DNA of 64,000 bases, taken from assembly GCA_003116975.1 (NCBI GenBank), contig BGKB01000009.1, forward strand, positions 559,126 through 623,125, read 5' to 3'. The notes below the pieces were generated by a model that worked only from the letters and a program-made list of their open reading frames with translations, made no database searches and was not told where the DNA came from. The translations under genes and the position numbers were made by a program. Positions within the stretch are counted from its first letter, which is position 1; each line of letters opens with the position of its first letter. The stretch comes from Aurantiochytrium sp. KH105. Taxonomy: Eukaryota; Sar; Bigyra; Thraustochytrida; Thraustochytriidae. Positions 43,988 through 52,631 of the stretch are shown piece by piece.

Positions 43988-46126
43988 ATGGCCGACGCCG
44001 CGAGCGAGAGCAGCTGGACGCGCGTGGACAGGACCGCCTTCGAGGTTCTTGCTATTGACGGAAGCGCCAGGGTCACAGACGCAGACGTCCGAGCCGCGTA
44101 CGATGAGCAAGCAAGCAAGGTGACCGACGATCAGCAGCGCCAGCGCCTTCGCGAGGCGTTCCAGACGATCAAGACAGAAGCTTCTCGTGAAGGCTATCGT
44201 CTCGCGCTTTCAGTCTTTGACAATCAAAGCCACGATGGCTTCTTTGATGACGCACAAGTCGGACCCCGAGTAGATCCCGTACATAACAGAGGTATTGCTG
44301 GCATCCTCTGTGCCCCAGACGCGCCATATGCTAGGCTGCTCCAGGCAGCTATGCAGGTCCAAGGCAGCTTCGAGCTCGAGCTTCCTCAGATTGTCGTCTG
44401 CGGCACTGAGAGCCAAGGAAAGTCCTCAACTCTTGAGCGCATCGCCATGCGAGACATCTTTCCACGCGACCGCAGATTCTGCACGCGGCTGCCGATACGT
44501 CTCATGCTACGCACGAGTCGGCATCAGAACCAGGTCACCATTCGTGTCAAGGACCTCAACACGAACGAGATTACGCGCGAGACCGAGCCGCAAATCTGTG
44601 TGACGGGAGACCAGACCGACGAACCATTTTCTTCACAGGTCTCGGAGCTCATTCGCGAGTTCATCAGCGACGAGCATCCCGACGATAAAGGCCGTAAGGT
44701 GATCGTTGACCGCGAAGTTCAGATCGAGATCCGAGCTCCGTCGGTGCCGACAATTGACCTGGTCGATCTCCCTGGCATAGTGGCAGCACCCGAACATGCC
44801 AGGCAGGCCACGACGTGCATTACACAACGCATGCTGGCTCAAGAGCACGTTTTGGTGCTAGCTGTGGTCTCTGCGCGATCTGAAGCGCTCAACAGCAACG
44901 GCATCTGGCCTTTGCTGCACGAAGCCAACAAGCCATCGATTGTGGTATTGACTCGGGTCGATTTGGAGGGAGGTGAAGAGGATCTCCGCGCGCGACTTGA
45001 GCGCGACCCAGCGGTCCTGCCTGATGATGTTCGGATCGACTTTGTCGTTCCTGTGGCAAACCGCGATACGCGAAAGCACATCGACATGGATAGTCTACGA
45101 GACTCGTATACTCGAGAAGAGACCGCGCTGCGGGCCGCATGCGAGATGGAAGGCATGGAGTATGATGTGACGAAGCATGGCATGCCTGGTGTTCTGCACG
45201 CCCTGAACGAGATGATCCGCGCGTACATGCGCGACGAGTGGGTGGATGCAGAGCTTCGGCGGTGTAGAGAGTCCCTCAAGGTACGCTTCAGCGATCTCTG
45301 GGATCTCGGTACCACACCTGGAGCCATCAAGCCGGAAGCGATCGTGTCTGAGATTAAGAAAGGTCTCGATGCACTCATGGATATGCCAACATCAGAGTTG
45401 CTCGAGGACATGCAGCTCCCTATCTGCTTCAAGTTTATATTGGATTTTCCGAAGAGCGCACCTCTCGTGCGCAGAGCATACCTCATCAAAAATCATGAGG
45501 AGGAGGTCAAAAACCACATCGTAGCTCTCACGTACTCTGCGTGGGAGAACTTCAAGGCACTCGTGATGCGCAAGGTGCTCGATGAATCTAGAATCCCGCT
45601 CAAAATTGGGCGTTTCCCCTTCATCAGAGAGCATATCAAAAGTACCCTGGAAGACAACTTTCGCGCGGCGAGCGACTCAATTATCGAGGAAGCATTTCTC
45701 CGTACAATTTCGCAGCTGAAGGATGCTCTCACGACCAGAAGTGATCAAGTTGATACTGACGAGATTTGGTCGCAAGTGTACGAGTCTGTGAGCACGAGTC
45801 TTATTTGCAGATTTTCAACCGAGGCTTTGTCTGATAGACTCTACGATACCATCGACCTTGATCTCAGTGAGGAGCCCGGCGTCGCCGCAAGGCGTGCGCA
45901 TATCGAGGAGCAGATCGATGCAATTTACCGCACCGTGCAAGTGCTTCATGAGCTGCGTGGCCTCGACGATATTCCCAACGATTTTCAAGGCGCGAAACAC
46001 CTTATCAAGGGCGGTGTCACCGACGAAATATTGGTATTGCTTGAAGCCAGAACTATCCACACGAGCTTCCTCTTTGGCACCATCAAGACTGTCTTGCAAG
46101 AGGCAGGTATTGAATGTACTGCTTAA
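43988..46126 (+). CDS. dynamin-like GTPase A with HPD-less J-like N-terminus
   Basis: Large GTPase of the dynamin superfamily, which remodels membranes or assembles on targets. 712 aa from ATG 43988. Residues about 17-75 look like a J domain (FEVLAI start, helix with DVRAAYDEQ, helix with LREAFQTIK, final REGYRLAL) but TDDQ stands where HPD should be. GTPase motifs: G1 GTESQGKSS (139-147), a Thr in the switch region (CTRLP, T166), G3 DLPG (260-263), G4 TRVD (322-325). The remainder (about 400-712) is a helical stalk and GED-like region. No PH, Pro-rich or transmembrane segment is seen, so the architecture is closer to Mx-type dynamins. Residues 1-467 are nearly identical to dynamin B. Confidence 0.88.
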   Translation: MADAASESSWTRVDRTAFEVLAIDGSARVTDADVRAAYDEQASKVTDDQQRQRLREAFQTIKTEASREGYRLALSVFDNQSHDGFFDDAQVGPRVDPVHNRGIAGILCAPDAPYARLLQAAMQVQGSFELELPQIVVCGTESQGKSSTLERIAMRDIFPRDRRFCTRLPIRLMLRTSRHQNQVTIRVKDLNTNEITRETEPQICVTGDQTDEPFSSQVSELIREFISDEHPDDKGRKVIVDREVQIEIRAPSVPTIDLVDLPGIVAAPEHARQATTCITQRMLAQEHVLVLAVVSARSEALNSNGIWPLLHEANKPSIVVLTRVDLEGGEEDLRARLERDPAVLPDDVRIDFVVPVANRDTRKHIDMDSLRDSYTREETALRAACEMEGMEYDVTKHGMPGVLHALNEMIRAYMRDEWVDAELRRCRESLKVRFSDLWDLGTTPGAIKPEAIVSEIKKGLDALMDMPTSELLEDMQLPICFKFILDFPKSAPLVRRAYLIKNHEEEVKNHIVALTYSAWENFKALVMRKVLDESRIPLKIGRFPFIREHIKSTLEDNFRAASDSIIEEAFLRTISQLKDALTTRSDQVDTDEIWSQVYESVSTSLICRFSTEALSDRLYDTIDLDLSEEPGVAARRAHIEEQIDAIYRTVQVLHELRGLDDIPNDFQGAKHLIKGGVTDEILVLLEARTIHTSFLFGTIKTVLQEAGIECTA

Positions 46127-46550
46127 CCCCTCTTCCGATGCTGATGACTGGTGGATCGAAGCAACAAGATAAATTGCCTTCAGCTACAAGACTTTATCAA
46201 CTCATCGTCAAGTTTGCTCCGCGCCAAAGTCCACACGCGATTAAGGATGGTCACCTTTTGAAACCAAAAGTCAATTTTCTCTCATTCACCGATCGCTCTC
46301 GCATCCCTTTCCTCGTTAATAGGGACGAACTTCATCCTCTTTATTCATTTCTCAACATTGTTGACCTCCCCTCATTACTCCCACCTAGAGCAGTGCGCAG
46401 AGAGCAAGACGTGCTTTGAATTTCTGCTGGTCGCGTCCGCGTTCCTGAAACCTCAGTCTCGCGGGCATACGTCTGTGCTCTCGCTCTCGCACGCACATGC
46501 AGACGCACACGTACACGCACGCTCGCGCGCAAGCAGCTACAACTTCGAGG
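46127..46550. other. 3' flank of dynamin A
   Basis: No gene. Similar to 49651-50230, which lies between the orphan dynamin 3' piece and the intact second MIF gene. This supports duplication of a dynamin-spacer-MIF unit. Confidence 0.6.
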
Positions 46551-46625
46551 ATGCCTTACATCGAGGTCACATGCGGCGTGGAGTGTGGAGCTGGACATGG
46601 TGACCAAGACGCAGGCTACCTCCGA
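46551..46625 (+). pseudogene. MIF gene remnant (5' piece only)
   Basis: Begins ATGCCTTACATC like the MIF gene at 50231 and follows it for the first ten or so codons (MPYIEVTCGVE). It then has indels that shift the frame, keeps a recognisable ACCAAGACG...GCTACCTCCGA stretch, and stops resembling MIF. It lies at the same place relative to dynamin A as the intact MIF does to the dynamin 3' piece at 49405-49650. Confidence 0.8.
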
Positions 46626-46927
46626 CGTAAGCCCACCCCGATGCTTCCGTGAAACGAAGGTACGGGGGTTATGTTACACCTTGTGACGTAGCATACTTCC
46701 CTAACATAGAACATAGGGAAATGTTTTGGTTGCACATGAATTATACCACACTGGCATTCTTAGAAAATCTCGAAAGAAGTTCTATAGTGTCCCATTCTTC
46801 TCCACGGCACGTGCCACATGCACGACAAAAGGAAAACCAATTCTTCAACTCGAAGAACTGTCGGCTTCGACACGAGAGAGTGTATACCGATCGACAACAA
46901 GAAGGCCTGCCTGCCTCCACGGGAAAG
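46626..46927. other. upstream region of dynamin B
   Basis: Homologous to the region upstream of dynamin A. The dynamin frame stays open here with ATGs at 46721 and 46736, but the start shared with dynamin A (46928) is preferred. Confidence 0.5.
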
Positions 46928-49405
46928 ATGGCCGACGCCGCGAGCGAGAGCAGCTGGACGCGCGTGGACAGGACCGCCTTCGAGGTTCTTGCTATTGACG
47001 GAAGCGCCAGGGTCACAGACCCAGACGTCCGAGCCGCGTACGTTAAGCAAGCAAGCAAGGTGACCGACGATCAGCAGCGCCAGCGCCTTCGCGAGGCGTT
47101 CCAGACGATCAAGACAGAAGCTTCTCGTGAAGGCTATCGTCTCGCGCTTTCAGTCTTTGACAATCAAAGCCAAGATGGATTCTTTGATGACGCACAAGTC
47201 GGACCCCGAGTAGATCCCGTACATAACAGAGGTATTGCTGGCATCCTCTGTGCCCCAGACGCGCCATATGCTAGGCTGCTCCAGGCAGCTATGCAGGTCC
47301 AAGGTAGCTTCGAGCTCGAGCTTCCTCAGATTGTCGTCTGCGGCACTGAGAGCCAAGGAAAGTCCTCGACTCTTGAGCGCATCGCCATGCGAGACATCTT
47401 TCCACGCGACCGCAGATTCTGCACGCGGCTGCCGATACGTCTCATGCTACGCACGAGTCGGCATCAGAACCAGGTCACCATTCGTGTCAAGGACCTCAAC
47501 ACGAACGAGATTACGCGCGAGACCGAGCCGCAAATCTGTGTGACGGGAGACCAGACCGACGAACCATTTTCTTCACAGGTCTCGGAGCTCATTCGCGAGT
47601 TCATCAGCGACGAGCATCCCGACGATAAAGGCCGTAAGGTGATCGTTGACCGCGAAGTTCAGATCGAGATCCGAGCTCCGTCGGTGCCGACAATTGACCT
47701 GGTCGATCTCCCTGGCATAGTGGCAGCACCCGAACATGCCAGGCAGGCCACGACGTGCATTACACAACGCATGCTGGCTCAAGAGCACGTTTTGGTGCTA
47801 GCTGTGGTCTCTGCGCGATCTGAAGCGCTCAACAGCAACGGCATCTGGCCTTTGCTGCACGAAGCCAACAAGCCATCGATTGTGGTATTGACTCGGGTCG
47901 ATTTGGAGGGTGGCGAAGAGAATCTCCGCGCGCGACTTGAGCGCGACCCAGCGGTCATGCCTGATGATGTACGGATCGACTTTGTCGTTCCTGTGGCAAA
48001 CCGCGATACGCGAAAGCACATCGACATGGATAGTCTACGAGACTCGTATACTCGAGAAGAGACCGCGCTGCGGGCCGCATGCGAGATGGAAGGCATGGAG
48101 TATGATGTGACGAAGCATGGCATGCCTGGTGTTCTGCACGCCCTGAACGAGATGATCCGCGCGTACATGCGCGACGAGTGGGTGGATGCAGAGCTTCGGC
48201 GGTGTAGAGAGTCCCTCAAGGTACGCTTCAGCGATCTCTGGGATCTCGGTACCACACCTGGAGCCATCAAGCCGGAAGCGATCGTGTCTGAGATTAAGAA
48301 AGGTCTCGATGCACTCATGGATATGCCAACGCCAAGGCTGCTGAGGAAAGTCGAGTCCTCCACCAAACTGAGGTTCTTGCTCGGGTTTCCGGAAAGTGCT
48401 CCCCTCCTGCGAAGGGCACATCTTCTCAGAGATTACACGGAGAAACTTAAACATCACGTTATAGCTCTCACAGACTTCGCGTGGGAAAAATTCATGCAGC
48501 TGGTGGTGCGCGAGGTGCTCGACAGGTCAGAGCTTCCGCTCAAGATTGGTCGCTTCTCCATCGTTCGAGAGCGCATCAGAGTCACTATGGAAGAATCTTT
48601 TCATGCTGCACGAAACGTGATTATCGAGCAAGCTTATAAACGCGCTTCCGGTCAGCTTCATGATGCCCTTACAACAAAGTATGACCAGATTGATCCGCAC
48701 CAAATTTGGTCCTTGATATACGAGTCAGTGATCGTAGGCCTCCTTTTCTCGTTCTCGGCTGCAGCTTTAACCGAAAATCTCTACTCTTACTTTGAGTTGG
48801 AGCTCAGGGAAGAGCCTGAGATGGCTTCAAAGCGTTCAAACATCGTGACGCAAATCGATGCCATTTATCGCACCGTGCGGGTAGTGCAGGAGCTTCAGGA
48901 CCTTGAATACATTCCGGACGATTTTAGTCGGGCAAAATACCTCATCTCGGGAGGTGTCACTGACAACGTGCAGGCGATGATTGACGACCAGACTTTTCCA
49001 AAGGACTTTCTGTACGGGACAACTGCGTTGATCTTAAACCAGATCAGCAGTCACGAGGGTGAAAATGATTCCAACGTCGACGAGGAAAACAAAGTGGAAG
49101 CTGGCGAGGCTGCCTCGGTCCCAGAAAAGCTCTGCAACCATACAGAAAAGGATGAAAAGGACGCCGGTAACAAGAAGCAGGTAGTCACCAAGGACGCCGG
49201 TAACAAGCAGCAGATAGTCACCAAGGACGCCGGTAACAAGCAGCAGGTAGTCACCAAGGAAGTCAAAATTGCGAAGGTTTTTATGTGTGCAGCAAGGGCG
49301 GTTGCCACGAAGATTGTGAAGAGGAAGAAGAATAGAAACAAGAACTTTCTCAAAAAATTGACACATCATGCAAATTCAAAAATTTACGAGAAAGTCGGTT
49401 CTTAG
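46928..49405 (+). CDS. dynamin-like GTPase B, different stalk and basic tail
   Basis: 825 aa from ATG 46928. Residues 1-467 differ from dynamin A at only about six positions and carry the same J-like segment and GTPase motifs (GTESQGKSS, DLPG, TRVD). After MDMPT (about 48330) the two proteins change abruptly to roughly alignable but strongly diverged stalks. B then adds a C-terminal extension: an acidic Glu/Asn/Asp stretch, three 11-residue units (DAGNK[K/Q]Q[V/I]VTK, 49160-49258), and a very basic tail (VKRKKNRNKNFLKK), possibly for membrane or nucleic-acid contact. The stop codon sits exactly where a leftover A-type GED sequence resumes. Sharp divergence after near-identity implies gene conversion or recombination. 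Confidence 0.87.
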   Translation: MADAASESSWTRVDRTAFEVLAIDGSARVTDPDVRAAYVKQASKVTDDQQRQRLREAFQTIKTEASREGYRLALSVFDNQSQDGFFDDAQVGPRVDPVHNRGIAGILCAPDAPYARLLQAAMQVQGSFELELPQIVVCGTESQGKSSTLERIAMRDIFPRDRRFCTRLPIRLMLRTSRHQNQVTIRVKDLNTNEITRETEPQICVTGDQTDEPFSSQVSELIREFISDEHPDDKGRKVIVDREVQIEIRAPSVPTIDLVDLPGIVAAPEHARQATTCITQRMLAQEHVLVLAVVSARSEALNSNGIWPLLHEANKPSIVVLTRVDLEGGEENLRARLERDPAVMPDDVRIDFVVPVANRDTRKHIDMDSLRDSYTREETALRAACEMEGMEYDVTKHGMPGVLHALNEMIRAYMRDEWVDAELRRCRESLKVRFSDLWDLGTTPGAIKPEAIVSEIKKGLDALMDMPTPRLLRKVESSTKLRFLLGFPESAPLLRRAHLLRDYTEKLKHHVIALTDFAWEKFMQLVVREVLDRSELPLKIGRFSIVRERIRVTMEESFHAARNVIIEQAYKRASGQLHDALTTKYDQIDPHQIWSLIYESVIVGLLFSFSAAALTENLYSYFELELREEPEMASKRSNIVTQIDAIYRTVRVVQELQDLEYIPDDFSRAKYLISGGVTDNVQAMIDDQTFPKDFLYGTTALILNQISSHEGENDSNVDEENKVEAGEAASVPEKLCNHTEKDEKDAGNKKQVVTKDAGNKQQIVTKDAGNKQQVVTKEVKIAKVFMCAARAVATKIVKRKKNRNKNFLKKLTHHANSKIYEKVGS
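49160..49258. repeat. 33-bp coding repeat, three units
   Basis: Three tandem 33-bp units in the dynamin B tail, differing at only a few bases. Confidence 0.9.
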
Positions 49406-49650
49406 AGCAAATCGATGCCATTTACCGCACCGTGCAAGTGCTTCAAGAGCTGCGTGGCCTCGACGATCTCCCCGACGATTTTCAAGGTGCGAAAGGTCTC
49501 ATTAAGGGTGGTGTCACCGACGAAATATTGGTACTGCTTGAAGCCAGAATTCTTCACGCTAGTTTCCTCTTTGGCACCATCGAGACTGTCTTGCAAGAGG
49601 CAGGTATCGAATTTACTGGCCCCCTATTTTGGGATGATGGCAGTTGGTAG
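49405..49650 (+). pseudogene. orphan 3' end of an A-type dynamin gene
   Basis: From the stop codon of dynamin B the sequence reads EQIDAIYRTVQVLQELRGL and onward, closely matching the last 70 or so residues of dynamin A (from about 45910 to 46115), then runs about eight codons further to a stop at 49650. No start or upstream domains of its own. It is the remainder of the gene end that dynamin B's present C-terminus displaced. Confidence 0.88.
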
Positions 49651-50230
49651 ACCGCACGAACACATGCAAATTCCTTCATCTAGCTAGGGCTCCATCGACT
49701 CATCGACATGTTTGCTTCGCGTAGAAGTCTACACGTCTCACTCAAGATGTTCACGTAACAAAACCGAAATTCAATATGTTCTCCTTCACCGATCGTTCCT
49801 GTATCCCTTTTCTCGTTTATAGGAACGAAGTGCGTCCTCTATTCTTCATTTCTCAACGATGTCGCCCTCCCCTCGTTACTGACGCCCTGATTGAATTAGA
49901 TCCCGCGCAGAGAGCGAGACATGCTTTCAAAGATCTGCAAGTTTAGCCTGTGCACGCGCGAGTTGACTCTTCAGAGTTCTCCTCAAGCTCGGGTGAAGCG
50001 TCCGTGTTCCCGAAACAAGACTTCAAAAGAAAGCGGCGCCTGTGTGAGAGCGAGCAAACCTGCTATCCTCTCGTCAGCCAAACTGCGATCTTTTTTCTGC
50101 GAACGCTAGCACGCTCATACCAGAGCTCTCGCTTCCGCACGCACGCACGTGCTCTCGCGCTCGCACACGTACACGCGCACGCACACTCACACGCACGCTC
50201 GCGCAAGCAAGCAAGCAAGCAACTTCAAGG
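49651..50230. other. spacer upstream of second MIF gene
   Basis: No gene. Homologous to 46127-46550. Ends in CACG/CGCA and GCAA repeats just before the MIF start. Confidence 0.6.
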
Positions 50231-50593
50231 ATGCCTTACATCAAGGTTACGTGCAGCGTGGAGCTGGACAAGGCGACCAAGACGGAGGTTGCCATGGCCG
50301 TCACCAAGGCTACCTCCGAGGGCTTTGGCAAGCCCACCTCGGCCGTCATGGTCAGCGTCGACACCTCAGAGTGCCTCATGTTTGCGGAGTCCATGGATCC
50401 CTGCGCCGTCGTCAATGTCCAGGGTATCGGCGGCGAGCTTTCTCAGGTCCTCAAGCTTCTCTCGGCCGCCGTGCACGAGCACACCAAGATTCCTGAAAAC
50501 CGCATCTTTGTCAACATGGTTAGTTTTGAGGCCACCTTTTGGGGTAGAGGACAGCTCACCATTGCAGAGCATCGTGCAGCTGCGGCGCCGTAA
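50231..50593 (+). CDS. MIF: MIF-family tautomerase, copy 2
   Basis: 120 aa, intact. Met-Pro start giving the catalytic N-terminal proline, GFGKP with the family Lys, MDPCAVVNVQGIGG strand, and a C-terminal RIFVNMVSFEATFWGRGQLTIAE block aligned with copy 1. Its first codons and leader are closely related to the broken MIF remnant at 46551, more than to copy 1, so it belongs to the duplicated dynamin-MIF unit. Confidence 0.92.
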   Translation: MPYIKVTCSVELDKATKTEVAMAVTKATSEGFGKPTSAVMVSVDTSECLMFAESMDPCAVVNVQGIGGELSQVLKLLSAAVHEHTKIPENRIFVNMVSFEATFWGRGQLTIAEHRAAAAP

Positions 50594-51181
50594 GAAGTCC
50601 CCAATCATTGCAAAGCAATCTCAGTTTCTATTCTTTCACAGCGAAGTTCTGCGCGATTGTCCCATCCCGCGTTTTCCAGCAGCGATCGGCTCGAAAATGT
50701 AGCACAACCATCTTGTACTCTCGGAACAATCACGTTTCGTTTGCATCGTCGGAGCTCCAGATCCGTGTATTTATCGCTCAAACGATGAATGTTTACATTT
50801 CAGTCTTGCGAATCAGTGTGCTGCAGGTAGCATGATCAACCCATCTTCCTTGCCGACCTTGCAGTCAGCTCCTCTCTCGCATCTCTCGGCGGTGCGCAGA
50901 GGTCTTCTTCTCGATTTGCATTGTACAGAGAACCGGCCTGCCTCCCTCTCATGAGTTGGACGTATACATCAGACTTGCCCGCTCGAGCACTCGCACTGCC
51001 CTCGCGTATGCCCTTGCTCTTCTCGAAGATTTCCCAACGCACGCGTCGGCATCGCTGTGCCCTCTCCAGCTGCTGGCTGATCCGGCGACCACCGAGCTAT
51101 CTCATCTCTCTCTGCTCAGAACATGAAGCAGAGAGCACACTCCGAATCGGAGGACCACAGAACCCCAATAAGAACGAGCTC
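50594..51181. other. intergenic region, MIF copy 2 to HscB
   Basis: No gene supported. The HscB frame stays open from about 50921 but without an ATG before 51182 that would fit a presequence (an ATG at 51008 in frame is preceded and followed by non-conserved sequence). Confidence 0.45.
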
Positions 51182-51302
51182 ATGATGTTGCGCGCAAGCT
51201 GGACGGCGGCACGGCGCGCCGCGACGGCGGCGAGCCCCAGCCCGCTGGGCGGGTCCGCGCCGCGCACAGGCGCTCTCGTCGCCGCGACGCGCTCCGCGCC
51301 GA

Positions 51303-51333
<31 letters not shown>

Positions 51334-52000
51334 CCTGGGCGGCCATGGAGGCGCTGCGCTTCGGGCAAACTTCGCGACGACTTCAGCGTCGACCGCCGAG
51401 GAGAAGAAGAAGCCGTGCTGGAACTGCAGCGCAGCGGTAGGCTCTGCGGAGCTATTCTGCGACAAGTGTGAGCACCTGCTAGCCCCTGACGAGGAGGCGA
51501 GTCACTTTGAGGTTCTCGGACTCGAGGAGTCCTTTGACGTCGACATCAAAAAGCTGGAAAAGGACTTTTGGTCGCTGCAAAAGAAACTCCATCCGGACCG
51601 CTTTGGGTACAGACACGAGACAGAGCAGGACTTCTCGGCAGAGCACTCGTCGCGAGTCAATGATGCCTACAAGGTGCTGAAAAGCCCCATCGATCGGGCA
51701 ATTTACATGCTCGAGAAGCGCGGTGTCACTGCACTAAGCGAGGGCGGATCATCCGACGTAGACCCGGCAGTCCTCATGAACGTAATGGAGACACGCGAGG
51801 AGCTTGCAGATGCCGAGACAAGCGAAGAGCTTTCACGTCTCGAAACCGTCGCGCGCGATGATGAGGATCGCCTTATTGCTCAAATTTCCGACGCCTTTGC
51901 GCGCGATGACCTCGAAACAGCTACACGTGCCGCCATCGAGCTGCGATATGCGACCAAGCTGCGTGAAGAGGTGGAGGCAAAGAGAGTTTCTCAAATGTGA
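51182..52000 (+). CDS. HSCB: iron-sulfur cluster co-chaperone HscB/Jac1
   Basis: Mitochondrial J-protein that delivers the Fe-S scaffold protein to Hsp70 and stimulates its ATPase. ATG at 51182 (a second follows at once), 272 aa. Residues 1-70 are rich in Ala/Arg/Ser without acids, a mitochondrial presequence. A metazoan-type zinc finger follows (C79, C82, C93, C96; CWNC and CDKC), then a J domain with LHPDRFG (HPD at 137-139) and HSSRVNDAYKVL, then the C-terminal three-helix scaffold-binding domain (MNVMETREELADAE and following). It is convergent with mitochondrial Hsp70, its expected partner. Confidence 0.95.
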
Positions 52001-52350
52001 GGCAATTGCCATGAATTTTGGGGACAAAAGTTTTTCTCTTTTCCGGACTTACGAATTGTATTTTGTTTACTTCTCAGGCTTCTAAACTTTGAATGGCTGA
52101 CGGCGTGATTGACGCACAACATTCATCCAGACTCTATGCTCATCAAGAGATGGAGCCAAGGAGAGTTTCGCAAATGTTCTAAAAGCAATCGCCATGAATT
52201 TGAGAGAGACAAAGTTTTTTCTTTTCCGGACGTACAAATTGAATTTTGGGTGACTATCTTTATTTACAACTCACACATCAGGCTCTTGAACTTTGAATGG
52301 CTGATGGCATGATCGACGAAACAACATTCATTTGGACAACATGCTCATCT
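51971..52350. repeat. imperfect tandem duplication of HscB 3' end
   Basis: The block 51971-52148, covering the last ten codons and 3' flank of HscB, recurs in diverged form at about 52150-52350 (GGAGCCAAGGAGAGTTTCGC, ...GCCATGAATT, ...CTTTTCCGGAC, ...CTTTGAATGGCTGA). Confidence 0.8.
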
Positions 52351-52631
52351 CATGCTGATACAGTTTTTGGAAAGAGAAGAGCTATTACTTTTTCCTCTCA
52401 TGTCCACTGTACATTGCTCGAGCTCGCGGTCCGAGTATGAGCCGCGTTCTGACAAAAGCTTCCTTTTCCAAGTCTCTCTTCGCCAGGTCGGTGAATCAAA
52501 ATTGGAAGAATACTGCCTGGCTCGCGCGACAAAGAGCGGTACGAAACAAGTGAGTTTGGCAAGAACAATAGCAAAAAGAAGCGGGACGGACACGGGTTCG
52601 ACTATCTGGAAAAAAAAAATAAGGCTGCTAT

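Noticed and set aside
46649-46927. N-terminal extension of dynamin B from upstream in-frame ATGs
   Set aside because: The extension matches the untranslated region upstream of dynamin A and is not protein-like; the shared start at 46928 is more likely.
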